Positions 21,001 to 30,781 of a DNA stretch of 64,000 nt are shown here, piece after piece. The notes under the pieces were generated by a model. It had not been told where the DNA came from, did no database searches, and saw only the letters and a program-made list of their open reading frames with translations. Position 1 is the stretch's first letter. The number at the start of each line of letters is the position of its first letter. Origin of the DNA: Pythium myriotylum (taxonomy: Eukaryota > Oomycota > Peronosporomycetes > Pythiales > Pythiaceae); assembly GCA_023091665.1 (NCBI GenBank), contig JALJCQ010000016.1:1240001-1304000 (forward strand), given 5' to 3'. The translations under genes were made by a program, and so were the position numbers.

Positions 21001-23083
21001 ATGCCGGAGATCACTCACACTTGCAATGCGCCATGTCAATCACCGGCGGATGCGCAAACTATGGATGTACTGGAAAATTTACTCGATTGCGCGAAAACGT
21101 CACGTACAAGGAGTTTCAAAGGCAAGAAAACATTTCTACATCAAGCTGATTCGTCGCAGTTGGACTCGATGGAAGCAGGAAACGCGCGCAAACCTCGTTT
21201 CCGTTAAGCAAAACAAGCGCCACGAATTAAGTACCCACTTCAACGCCTTCAAGAAAGGTGTGCGGTGGCTACGTGATGAGAAAAGACGAATAGTGTTTGC
21301 TGTACATGCCGAGAAACGACGGCAACATCGTCGGATGAGAAGCGCCTTTAGCATTTGGGCAAGCTCTGCCAACCGTCACAAACGCTGCAAGTTCCTTCGT
21401 GAATATATCTCTCGCCAACGCTCAAGAACCCTTGCTTGTTTCGTTTGGTTCCGCTGGAGGCAAAAGCGACTCGTGAAACTACAGAATCGGCTTTGCCAGT
21501 CTCGCCAGGTAATAAGGGCAGAGGTGATCAAGAGAGAAGAAGTTGAAAAGGCATTGACGCTAGCCAATGAAGAGGTGACCTCACTGAGAGAGAGTGTCGA
21601 GTATTTGAACGCCAAAGTTGCTGGGCAACTCAGTGACATAAAAGCATATCAGGACGAAATAATCGAAAGGGAGGGCGGCGTCGTGGCTCTTGAGAAGCAG
21701 CTTGCCGAAGTGAAGAATGTGGTGGTGCATTCCGCTGAGATTCATCGTGAGGATATCCTCAAATCAGTGTCTGAGAACAAGGGACAACGAGATCAGATTG
21801 AAAAGCTCCAGAATGAAAATACCCAGTTGCGTCGTCAACTCGATGAACTATTAACCCAGTGTGAGACTGATCGCTGTTCTGCTTTGAGTCTGGTTGAAGA
21901 GAAAGTGACCATACAAGCAGGTTTTGAAGAACTGCGACGCGAGTATGAAGAGCTCAAACGTGCTTCGGGTGAGCGGGAAAGATCGTTGTGCGCATCTGTC
22001 GCGGATCTCGAGAAGCGCGTTGAACGCGAGCAACGCGAGCGCGATGAGACCGTGCATCGTCTACAAGAATATGAGACTCGTATCGCAAGAACGTGCGCTG
22101 AGATCGAAGACCATGAGCATGCTTGTGAACAAGAATGTATGAGGCTTCGAGCTGAAAACTCACGGATAGATGCGTTGTGGAAAGAAGAGTCAGTGCGAAA
22201 TGTCGAGTTGCAGCGCCTACTGAGCGAAAAGAATGAACAAATAATTGCTCTGTCAGTTCAACTCCAAGATTCGCAGTGGAGTAAAGGCGTCACTCAGGGA
22301 GATGCAATCAATCGTAGGTCTCGGGTAAGCAAGACTTCAAGCCACGTTAAAGATACTGGTGATTATCTTACGAGCCCAACGGCGCAAGAAAATTCAGGTA
22401 CTGATATCATGATTCCGGATACCTCGAATCTGCATCCGAAATCATCCCCTGCAAATGCAAGCATGTCGCTGTGCGCCAATTTCGATAGTGAATACGACGT
22501 ACCCCAGCAAAAAGCGGAACACTCAACTCAAACAATACAAGCTCTTTTCACAGAGCTTGAAGAATCGAACCAGGTCGAAATACAGCCGATCGCCCCTAGC
22601 GAGGAGGAGTGCCAGATCGATGCACACACAAGCCAGATTCATGCGGATATTCAAATGTTGCAAGAGCGAATAAACAAGCGACTCCAGCAAATCCCCTGTT
22701 TACCAGATACCAGGCAAATTCTCCAACCACTTGGGCCCCGGCACATCGCCTTTGACAGTGACGGGGCGTCTCTTTCGACGTTATCCGAATCAGATCATGA
22801 GACAAAGTCTAGGAGACTCCACCGCTCATCGAACGCGAACCAAAAATTAATTTCCACTCAGGCCAAGCCACAACAGCGACAATTTTCTAACAAATCCGAG
22901 CGCGAAAACCTTGCCCGAGCTTCAAATCGACTCAACTCGCAACCAAGCCCCTTAACTCGGCTAGTAAAAATTCGTCACGAAATGCAGGTTCCACGACGAC
23001 CAAGTGGATGTCCGACAGACACAGCCAAGCCAAAGAAGCGTTCCAGCACTCGGCTACACGCAAGATCTGGGGTTTCTACTTGA
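18089..23083 (+). CDS. LRR / Sfi1-repeat / coiled-coil centrosomal-type protein
   Basis: Single exon, 1664 aa; the ATG at 18089 (MDDTGNNS) is the first. A Pro-rich N-terminus precedes an SDS22-like LRR block at about residues 95-215 (LYLSQNNLRGLDGVEQF, LRHLNLTGNPLC). Residues about 715-1125 carry some 13 Sfi1-type repeats, recognised by aromatic-x2-W-[KR] cores spaced 25-40 residues: VFAAWKRE, VFAQWKVY, HFGAWKRL, LWSAWRGF, HFREWRVA, LWMYWKIY, SWTRWKQE. Sfi1 repeats are long helices that bind centrins. A coiled coil follows (about 1130-1420) and a Ser-rich tail. Location at the basal body or centriole of the flagellate zoospore is inferred. The next gene, also coiled coil, starts 98 bp downstream on the same strand. 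Confidence 0.85.
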   Translation: MDDTGNNSLPRRGYFQQYLARMAPAPLPPPPLPLPVPTNRPVQLLRAPSAGHKSRKEAGTWKGKSKPTETRKTLVDAFKQHGMKLCDGSKLNAVSKGVTHLGLIPPTLGIHITSLYLSQNNLRGLDGVEQFRNVRLLSVVANLLVQFSSVERLKGLSQLRHLNLTGNPLCSHPNYRLRVVDALPQLIVLDTIEISRHERDVASTVASQDRALREMVMKNHLEVQKLQHIAVWIRVLSELQCLVVRDAVTGRFDQLPNLQVDCMMNVDRFLRVWRVEDSLSEKERNALETQMMAIVARTRSKLVEDAPQSKAKEMLLKLANVPHISSHPNGNSSMLPMEIRHDHSAWENAYIQVLQLQQQTMGNLRGECEHNQKAMAQSLRQLLVMNPYQRRASSKRENCNSASARESRRFRTEGQINLRCRARRNGDLSQSESKSTSRDRSTPNTSTDDQSALRERKSRKLSGCQNENPTFQQTLGSRRALRSGDFGNKTLHEAIQSFSLREPVVPKRATSRGVRAALEANSSVVSTCCDTDVFVIPSSAEIPPLVTMSKTRSFAECQSALENTASETMCSADTSYAPSVGWTSNDAHSEFDLAMNSPVVVTSRAQIARSHDNVIHQQTSTPELMTVVETDRFGDTPQVRTWDFSDRQNKLEEREEKYIAALMDSEQRELDLRHQVCCMSKQIAQFQRIVSDNERERLTIRAEINERALAVSRPKVIRRFFEKWIQFREWTQQLRHFLIKQQIVSQHDAFWCWRRQVWARQQLRRIQKRFAARLLHRHLTEWANLTRISIIAVHTQALRHTQLAQRVLSEWRQRVYIKNLSKRMKRSERHKWLICLSKRVFAAWKRETVRGAQTRYLHRFYKRHTTSVLKRVVFAQWKVYVLSIARPLRTRVANTVLLKRSNTQNQHFGAWKRLTKCKRLRRLLLERKLWSAWRGFVRRDKIERERLLTSRVEHLRAHFREWRVAAVDRAACRRSLTLAMRHVNHRRMRKLWMYWKIYSIARKRHVQGVSKARKHFYIKLIRRSWTRWKQETRANLVSVKQNKRHELSTHFNAFKKGVRWLRDEKRRIVFAVHAEKRRQHRRMRSAFSIWASSANRHKRCKFLREYISRQRSRTLACFVWFRWRQKRLVKLQNRLCQSRQVIRAEVIKREEVEKALTLANEEVTSLRESVEYLNAKVAGQLSDIKAYQDEIIEREGGVVALEKQLAEVKNVVVHSAEIHREDILKSVSENKGQRDQIEKLQNENTQLRRQLDELLTQCETDRCSALSLVEEKVTIQAGFEELRREYEELKRASGERERSLCASVADLEKRVEREQRERDETVHRLQEYETRIARTCAEIEDHEHACEQECMRLRAENSRIDALWKEESVRNVELQRLLSEKNEQIIALSVQLQDSQWSKGVTQGDAINRRSRVSKTSSHVKDTGDYLTSPTAQENSGTDIMIPDTSNLHPKSSPANASMSLCANFDSEYDVPQQKAEHSTQTIQALFTELEESNQVEIQPIAPSEEECQIDAHTSQIHADIQMLQERINKRLQQIPCLPDTRQILQPLGPRHIAFDSDGASLSTLSESDHETKSRRLHRSSNANQKLISTQAKPQQRQFSNKSERENLARASNRLNSQPSPLTRLVKIRHEMQVPRRPSGCPTDTAKPKKRSSTRLHARSGVST

Positions 23084-23180
23084 CGAGTACCTCGCTATTT
23101 CTGGATGTGACCAAATCAAAAGCGCGCCGCGAAGACCAACGGGTGCGCTTGCATCGGTGTTTGTTACCTCGGGGCTGTCT

Positions 23181-26100
23181 ATGAGTGCAGCACCCAGTGG
23201 AGGGGACCCTGTAGAACGCACAGCTCCGTCGGACTCACCGAAGGGACTGGCTTCAATTGTTGTCGCTGATACTTCCCAAAATGAGTTCGGAGGGTCTGCA
23301 GCACCGTCCCCGTGTCGAACTCTCGTTCCAGGGAAAAGCGAAAGTCCACCGAAAGCGTCGTCCCCGCCGAAAGCGTCTTGGGTGGGAAGCAAACTACCTG
23401 CTGGGATGGGTACGTCAGAGCAATATGCATATGATACCCTCCCACTCCCCGAGTTGATCATGATTTCAAATATTCATCAGACATCAGCACATCCTCTCTT
23501 GCAGCAATCAGCTCCAGATTGATGCCATACTTAACACCAGCGGAGCTGGAGATTGCGCGCATAAATCGGGAAGTTAGTGTTAGTACAAGGGTTGGTCGAG
23601 TTCCACGAAGGGATCAAGATGAGCCTGTAGACAGTAAAGGGGTATCAGATGATGATGTCGAGACACCATGCACTTCTCCATCACATCCTTCACAAGGATT
23701 GACAGTTGTTTTCAAAGGGAATGGTTCTGCGTTGCACGACTCGATGATCGCAGAAGAATGGGTAGATCTTCACCTTGAGACTTCTGGCGCCTATCTGCTC
23801 CCTGTGAGCGAAATACAGAGTCTCCTCCAACAATCTGACATTCGCGGTTTACTCGGAGAGGATACAATTGGGGCAGATGAAGACTCATTTGAGTATCGAC
23901 GAAAGGGAGATTACACTGGTCCACTGGCTCGGGCTGGGATCGATAGATGGACACTGTATCGCTTGGGAATGCCAAAAGATCTTGTGGACCGGTTGTATCG
24001 AGCACTTTACGTTTACACTAACGGCTTCCACAACATCATCAACGAAATTGCTTCGCGTTGCCCACCGAGTGTCGAGAAGCATGTTTCGTCGAATGTGTGG
24101 TTGACATTCTTGTTGCTTCTGGAGCAATGCGAAAACGGGAAATACGAGATGGCAATGCTCAAATTCAAACAAGCAACCCAGGAGTGGCGACGAGAAATGC
24201 AAGAGGAGTTCGCCAACGAAAAACTTCGTCTGGAAGCCCACAGTCAGAACATAGAGACGCAGCTTCAGGAAGAAATAGCAAGAAGCGTGGAGAAAAGTGA
24301 GTTGATTGCAAGACTAGCGACTGATGCAAACAACGCAAACATTACTATCGCACAGATGCAAAATAATATCTGTGACTTCACGGAGCAAGTTCGCCTGCTG
24401 AAATTAGAGATTCTCGTTCATGAAGACACTGAGAAAAACCTCAACACACAGATTGACGATGTCCGCAAAGATTACGAGGTCGCGAACTCAGAGCGATTTA
24501 ATGCGTTAACGGAAAGGTATTCACTGGACGAGGAAATGCGGAAGATGCAACACGAGATTGAGCGTCTAGAAGCTGAGAAATCAAATTATGCCAAGCGGAT
24601 GCACGAGACTTTGTTTATGAACCAAGCGCTCCGCGCCACCAACGAGTCTCTCAAGCAGAATGTCATTGTACTCAATCTGGATAAAGAGAAGCTGGAAAGC
24701 GAAAAGCAGGCTGCCCAGAATCAGATCGCAACTTTGGACCAGGACTTACACGACATTAGGGTGCTCAAGGCGTCCGTGGAACACGATCTCGTGGATAGTG
24801 TGCGTCGTCAAGCCCATTTGGAAGAGCGACTACGAGCAATGAAGGAGCAACTCGAGGGAGAGATGGAGAGCGCTGCACGTTATGTGAAGGATATTTCGAA
24901 TCTTTCGACTCAAATTGATGAGGAAAAAGTGAAAGTGGGCGTATTAGAGGCGAAGTGCAACCTTTTGATGGCAGAAAAGCAAAACACTGGTATGCGTGCT
25001 CAGGACAAGCTGCGAATAGAAAGACTGCTGAATCAGAAGTTGGAGTTGGAGAACCAAATCGAGACGATGAAGATCGAGCGGACTAAGGACCAGGAACAAC
25101 TCTGGAATTTGCGTGCTTCACTGGAGGCTTTGGATTCGGAGCTTCAGCAGACTAAACGCGTGTTTTCCGCTGGACAGCAGGCTTTCCTACATTCTGAGCG
25201 TACAGCTGAACAGCTACGACATCAGCTTCAAGAGGTAGAGAAAAATTATGAGAAGTCATCCAAGAAGTAAGTTATCCTAGACTGTGTGCAGATTGTTGCA
25301 GTACGATAATGCTGATGTTACGTTAGTTTGACTTCATTGCGTGAGCGTTTCAAGATGTTCGAGGAAAGTTCAAAAGAGCAAGTGACTAAGCTGGAGGTCG
25401 AACTCAAAGTAACGAGTGCCCAGCTCCGAGAGGTGACATACGTGAACCGAGACAACGCTACCACGATTGCGGATTTAACCAAAACACTGGAGGTCTCCGA
25501 GAAAGAAGCAAAGACGATTAAGTCAAAGCTAGAGACTTCCGAAAAACAGATCAGTCAGCTATTGAGCGAGAAGGAGAATCTCCAGCGAGACCAACTCCAA
25601 CGTGATCAACTACATTCCTCCAACAAGCAAATCGTCACCAACTTTATCCGTGAACTCCAGAGTATTCTTGCGTTGGTGAAGTTGGATGAGTACCCGCTGG
25701 ATGAAGCCTTGCGGGAAGTCCTGCGAATGGTTAAGGATACGTTTGGTCAAGAGCTCGACATCACGAAAGTATTAGATGATGAAGATGAACCCTTAGACTT
25801 CGAGGAGGAGTATGATGAAGATGAGCTCGTCGAGGAAGAGCAGGAACGCAAGAGTCGACTGCAAGCTCGTCGCGCAGGCTTTAGTGTGGGTATTAATTCA
25901 TCTGGATCCATGGGAGACGAGACTCTTGGCCCCGGTGATATCGCAAGCAGTTTGTCAGGCCTTGAGGTTGATGCCGATGGGAAACGCCGCCTTACCAAAA
26001 TATCTCGAATGAGCAAGTTTCGACGCAGCAAACTGGATACACAGGTGAAGAAGCTACAGCGAGAGGTGGAAAACAAAGGAGACTTCGTTCGGAGTCTCGA

Positions 26101-27631
26101 GGGAGTCGTTTGTTCGCAGGCGGACGAAATCGCCAATCTCACAGCAAAGAACGATCAACAACTCCGTTGGCTAAAGTTAAACGAAAGCCAGAAAGGGATG
26201 TTGCTGTCGGAAATCGAGGGCTACCAACTCGCTATTGCTGACTCGCGCACAAATCAAAGGCGCACGCATGCTCTACTTGAAGATGCTAAAATTGATTTGG
26301 TGATGGAGAGCAACAAGACCTTCCAAATGGAGTTGATACTTCAGACGTTGCGACGGCAATATGACGCACAGACCATGGCAAGCGAGGATTTGCTCAGCAA
26401 AATTTGGCGCTTGTATGAGTATGAACTACTCATGCGATCGCTTCGTCGGGAGAAAGAGATTCAAGCCACCGTGGGCATGGCAGATGATTTCTCTCAGACG
26501 TTGGTTCCGCAGCGAAATCCCGTGCTAGAGCGAGTGAGAATTCCAGCGATGAACCTCCCGGCGTTGAATCCTGTAGCGCAACACGCGGAATCAATCATTC
26601 AGCAAATTAACGACAACGCCAAGGCACTACTGCCTAATGTGACGGCGAACATGGACTTCCAACTGCAACCATCTCAGGCAACACTAACTCCGAGTGTTTC
26701 TCAAGGGTACACTCTAGGTCATCAGTCCCTTGGACCTGCACTACAAACGCGAACTCTAAGTCCAAGACTGCCAGCTAGCATTCGGACGCAACATGCTCGC
26801 GACAAAAGGCATCGACATCGCCAGCTGTCTTCAACCGAGCACAATACCCCTAGAGCTCCTCCGCAACTGGTTCGCCATTTCAACGAGTTTGGCATGCGTC
26901 AAAACGTACTCATCTCACCTGTACTTCCGCCTTACTTTCCATCACAGCTTCCAGGGACAGTGCCGCCAAATCATGTTTCAAAAATTCCACGCAAACCTCA
27001 GGCAGCTCGCCAGTACTTGAATCTCAACCTCCAAGGGGGGGACGATGGCGTTGACGTAAGGCTCTGGAACGCACGCGTGCAGCGACTCATCCCGCCAGCA
27101 AAACTACGACATCCACAAAAGCGGGATGATCTTCAGTGCCACGATATATCGAGAGATGAAGCGTTGGGGAGCCAACTCAAATACCACCGAGGATTCTTGC
27201 GGGCAGGAATGGAGGTGTTGCGTAGTGGAGGCGATCCGAACGATGAGGATTCGGGAGACGATGAGGAATGCCCCGAAGATGGTTGCGCGTTCGACGAATA
27301 CGAAGATGATGATCTCAACTTCGAAAGCGGAGACGATACGCCATCCTGGCAGAGTACTCGTACATCATTCCATAGCCCAAGCAAGCTTGAAATTGCTGTG
27401 CGCGATTACCACGAAGAGCAAGAGAGTGCTGTGGCGTCTGGTAGGTCTCCGCGACACTCGCCGTCGCGATATTATTCGCATCGTTTGAAAGAGAGTGAGG
27501 GCCGTGACAGCCAACGCGTCGACTACAGGGAAGAGATTGAGAAAGACAAAGACATCTGTGCACTCGGGCAGGATATGGGTAGCTCGCGGTTTGTCCCAGG
27601 TGTGCTCTATCCGATCTTGCCACCACGCTAA
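23181..27631 (+). CDS. Long coiled-coil protein, probably cytoskeletal (1431 aa)
   Basis: Three exons (23181-23409, 23505-25266, 25327-27631) sum to 4296 nt, an exact codon multiple. The intron 1 donor is G|GTACGT; the intron 2 donor is AA|GTAAGT. The Pro/Ser-rich N-terminus is followed by a globular helical part (about 200-330: RWTLYRLGMPKDLVDRLYR, then NVWLTFLLLLEQCENGKYEM). A long coiled coil then runs from about 330 to 760 with heptad Leu/Glu/Lys/Gln content. A very acidic stretch follows at about 790-815 (DDEDEPLDFEEEYDEDELVEEE). The C-terminal 500 residues are mostly disordered, with another acidic patch. No enzyme motif. Tandem arrangement with the LRR/Sfi1 gene suggests a related flagellar or centrosomal role, but this is inference only. 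The start at 23181 is preferred over 23004, which overlaps the upstream gene. Confidence 0.75.
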
Positions 27632-28061
27632 CCTTACGCACGGAATAAAACCTGTTGATATGGCACTTCTGAATGGTGAGATGAAGGTAATTCAATTGTA
27701 TTGACGTAGGAAACTACTCCATTTCGACGGAGAGTATGAATGGGCATTAGTTGCCGGCCGTCGATGTTGCGCCTCGAACCCAGCGTCATCATTCCAGTTG
27801 AAGCTCGGCAGTTGAAGCTCGGCTGTAGAAGATTCTCCTCGTGTGACCCATTGCGGTCAAAGACATGGAAGATCTCCTGTCACCCACAGGCGGAGCACCA
27901 CCTTACAATGAGTTGGGGCTCATTGTAAGGTGGTGCTCCGCCTGTGGGTGACATGGCCCTTCTTGGAGGTACTGAGCCGTCATGCACCGCATTGTCTCTT
28001 ACCAACATCTCGAAATTGATGTCGGGCGATTGTTGCGGTGCCCCGCTTGCCGCCTCTTCAG
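27632..28061. other. Convergent intergenic region with tandem duplication and hairpin
   Basis: 430 bp between two convergent 3' ends. It contains a direct tandem duplication of a 14-bp unit (CAGTTGAAGCTCGG twice, about 27797-27824) and the large hairpin listed separately. No ORF is convincing. Confidence 0.6.
27878..27953. repeat. Perfect inverted repeat, 35-bp arms, 6-nt loop
   Basis: Left arm 27878-27912, loop TTGGGG 27913-27918, right arm 27919-27953, with no mismatch. The arms start TGTCACCCACAGG and end CCTGTGGGTGACA. Transcription through it from either flanking gene would give a fully paired 35-bp stem. It has no similarity to flanking coding sequence. Confidence 0.95.
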
Positions 28062-29012
28062 TTAACTCTCCCAGGTAAGCGCTGGTCGGACTTCTCTCTG
28101 TGGACTCGATCCGCAGGTTGTGATCTTCTTCGCGTAGTTGTCAAGAAAAGCGGGTTGATTTTGCGCGATGTCTTGGGCGGCCGCGTCACTCCACTGGGTA
28201 CTTCGATATAGAAAATCGTCGACGACAGCTTTCAACTGAGTGTTCTCTGCGCGCAGCTCTTTGATCTCAACTCGGAGAGCATCGCTTGTAGCGTTCAGCT
28301 GAGTTATCTCGCTGGAACAGGGGTCGATCTCGGTCCTGTGATTGTCGCCTCTCGACTCAAGGAGACGCTGACTCTTCTTGACAAAGGAAGTGATCGCTTG
28401 CCGCATCTGAGCGTTACTCTCGCGAAGTCGGCGTCGCTCTTCGACGAGTGTATTCTTCGCGGCGTTCAACTCGTACACCTGGGTACTCATGGCATCGCTA
28501 CCCACTTGTAAGGAATTGATCGTGCTCTTTAGATGCATGATCATGCTCGCTTGAGTTGCGGTCCTGCTCTGTAGACTTTTGATCGCATCGCGTTGGGTGA
28601 CGATGAAGCCATCATGTTGTACGTTAATGGCAGCTTGATGAGCAACATCTTTTTGTAGAGTCTCGATCATGGCATTTTGAGTATCGATCGTGTCTCGAAC
28701 CCACTCGTGGAACTGAGCAAACTCGGACTTCAGCCTGTCCTTTTTCCGGCACACCTTCTGGTACGCCTCAATCTTGCCCGTGCCATCCAACTCTTCGAAG
28801 GTGCTGATCGAAGCCGTGGACGAGCTCGAGTTCGGCGCAGACTGATTGCGGTCGGCGGGAGCACGAGTTCCTGAGTGCGGCGGCATGGCGATGTGGAGGA
28901 AGCTGGTGCTGTCGGCCGGGAACTGAAGAATGAGCGGTGAGAAGGATGCGTTTGGTGTTGGCCGCGGATTGAAGAATGAGCGATGCCGAGGAAGGCTTGT
29001 GCTGTCGGCCAT
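28062..29012 (-). CDS. Coiled-coil protein, uncharacterised (316 aa)
   Basis: Single exon, ATG at 29012 (MADSTSLPRHRS). An alternative in-frame ATG at about 28886 (MPPHSGTRAPAD) would drop a repetitive N-terminus. Residues about 75-285 are a nearly continuous amphipathic helix (KVCRKKDRLKSEFAQFHEW, IETLQKDVAHQAAI, LVEERRRLRESNAQMRQAI, IKELRAENTQLKAVVDDFL), with a Ser/Pro-rich N-terminus. No catalytic motif. The first 45 codons overlap a direct repeat (see 28909-29038), and the second ATG lies just inside it, so the true start is uncertain. The 3' end is convergent with the 1431-aa coiled-coil gene. Confidence 0.65.
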   Translation of the reverse strand: MADSTSLPRHRSFFNPRPTPNASFSPLILQFPADSTSFLHIAMPPHSGTRAPADRNQSAPNSSSSTASISTFEELDGTGKIEAYQKVCRKKDRLKSEFAQFHEWVRDTIDTQNAMIETLQKDVAHQAAINVQHDGFIVTQRDAIKSLQSRTATQASMIMHLKSTINSLQVGSDAMSTQVYELNAAKNTLVEERRRLRESNAQMRQAITSFVKKSQRLLESRGDNHRTEIDPCSSEITQLNATSDALRVEIKELRAENTQLKAVVDDFLYRSTQWSDAAAQDIAQNQPAFLDNYAKKITTCGSSPQREVRPALTWES

Positions 29013-29038
29013 GCACTGAAGAATGAGCGGTGCGAAGA
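28909..29038. repeat. Imperfect direct repeat around the coiled-coil gene start
   Basis: Two copies of a roughly 37-bp unit (core GTGCTGTCGGCC, then ACTGAAGAATGAGCGGTG) lie near 28909-28945 and 29000-29038. A partial third copy, TTGAAGAATGAGCG, is near 28970. In the minus frame they add duplicated ADSTS residues to the N-terminus. Confidence 0.6.
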
Positions 29039-29207
29039 GTCGAAACGAGAGACGTCACATTGACAGAGAGCTCTCTCTCATCGAAGGATGGATGGCTACA
29101 CCCTCTCTCACACGTCTCAGAAAACAAAAAAAAACCCAATTCGACGCGTTGGTTATTTCCAGGCGTCCAACTGAAAAAAGCGCACCTCGTGAGCAGCTCC
29201 GCAGAGA

Positions 29208-30503
29208 ATGGTGAGTGGCGGAGGCCGGCGCGCGACGCCTGCGCGCGCGTTCCCGGCGTCGCGCGTGCTGGCGTGGCACTCGGCGCTCGACGACGCGCGG
29301 TCGCGACACCAGCCGCTCGTGCGCGGCCACGCGCTCAGCCAGCAGCTCGAGGTCGTGCTGCCGACGCGCGCGGCCGCCGAGCTCGCGGCGTCTCTCCAGT
29401 GGGAGACGAGCTTCTTCTACGAGGTCACGGCGCCGCTCGGCGCGCTGCTCTCGCCCAAGTTCATCCGCGAGTACATCGTGGGCGGTTCGCTCTTCATGGT
29501 GCCCAAGAATGTGGCCGCTGATAGCCAGAACACGGCGCTGCTGCTGCCGTCGGGCGAGCTGCGACTGCTCGTGGACAAGGAGACCTACGAGCAGCTCGGG
29601 CTCGTGGGCCACAAGTACGCGCAGCAAGTACCGGCCGAGTGCCAGCCGGCAAAGCCTCATGTGAACTCGCGACGCGGCCAGCGGTTCGTGATTGTGGTCG
29701 ACCTCAAGAGCCCGCAGTTTGCTCAGGCCGATACCGAGCCGAGCGCCTACCGCGACCGCGTGCTGCGGTGCCTCGAGGACAAGCTCGAGCCACTGGTCAT
29801 GCTCGTTGCGGCGTACAATGAACGAGGGGCACCGCGTACCATTATCTTTGGCGATGACGACACGATCGAGCGCAAGCGCATCGAAGTGAATGGGAACTAC
29901 GACACACTAAAAGACATTTTCGTGCCAGCGCTGCACGAGTGTTTGGCAGAGAAGGCGACAGGGAAGAAGCTGGAGATGGACGAGCTGCGCCCGTTGCTCG
30001 AGAGCGTGTACGACTGGCTCGGCGTTGTCGCGTGTCGTTTGACCGATTTGCTGAAGCAGCAGCCGCTGGAAGCGTACGTCTCGACTTTTGACGGGAAACC
30101 TGACGCGGTCGCGATCGAAGAGCACGGGGAAATGTCGGTCGTGCGCTGGCGTGGGCTCATCCCAGCCGAGTTTGTGCAGCGCATCGTAGATCGAACTAAG
30201 GACGGTGTATCCAGTGGCACGATCCTATGGGCTGCTGTGTCGGTCTGGGGCTTCCCCGACGCAATTGTGTCGTGGCAGCAAGAGTACGATGCACCGCTCT
30301 CTCGCTCGCAGCAGAAAAAGCTCAAGAAGCGAGCGCTCGCAGACGGCAAGGACGACAAAACGGAACTTCCGACGCCAACCGAGACGGTCGTTCGCGAACA
30401 CGGATACCTGCTCAACGGCAACAACAACTACACGTTCATCCTCCTGCCCCAGCACGAATACTTCCTACTACAAGACCTAGGACCCCACGATGCCACGGTG
30501 TGA
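29208..30503 (+). CDS. RPP40: RNase P/MRP protein subunit RPP40
   Basis: Single exon, 431 aa. It matches RPP40 along its length: SRHQPLVRGH near the N-terminus, PLGALLSPKFIREYIVGGSL, TALLLPSGELRLLVDKETYE, FVIVVDLK, then YDWLGVVACRL, TFDGKPDA, WRGLIPAEFVQRI, VSVWGFPDAIVSW and a C-terminal YTFILLPQHEYFLLQ. RPP40 is a protein subunit of nuclear RNase P and MRP, which process pre-tRNA 5' ends and pre-rRNA. Between about 175 and 270 the protein is divergent and contains an unusual RGAPRTIIFGDDDTIERKR insert. The start sequence ATGGTGAGTGG also reads as a splice donor, so a short upstream exon cannot be excluded, although the open frame supports this ATG. Confidence 0.9.
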   Translation: MVSGGGRRATPARAFPASRVLAWHSALDDARSRHQPLVRGHALSQQLEVVLPTRAAAELAASLQWETSFFYEVTAPLGALLSPKFIREYIVGGSLFMVPKNVAADSQNTALLLPSGELRLLVDKETYEQLGLVGHKYAQQVPAECQPAKPHVNSRRGQRFVIVVDLKSPQFAQADTEPSAYRDRVLRCLEDKLEPLVMLVAAYNERGAPRTIIFGDDDTIERKRIEVNGNYDTLKDIFVPALHECLAEKATGKKLEMDELRPLLESVYDWLGVVACRLTDLLKQQPLEAYVSTFDGKPDAVAIEEHGEMSVVRWRGLIPAEFVQRIVDRTKDGVSSGTILWAAVSVWGFPDAIVSWQQEYDAPLSRSQQKKLKKRALADGKDDKTELPTPTETVVREHGYLLNGNNNYTFILLPQHEYFLLQDLGPHDATV

Positions 30504-30781
30504 TTATAGACCCATTCATTTGTTTCTATCAATCTCCAGTCATTATGTAAGGCCCGTCTCATCGCGTGAGTCTCGACAGTGGAACCTCGACGAGAGAGAC
30601 CATTGGCCTTCGTCGTCATCAGGGTCTCATGTTGGAAGCCTTCCCCAGTCAACGTGGACCTTCGCGCGACATTCCTTCCATCGCTTTCAAGAGGCTTTGA
30701 TATCTTATTCCAGTACATGTACCTTCAGCGCAACCCCCTTCTCGACACGCAGATCCGGATCACGCGAAACGTGGGGCGGAC

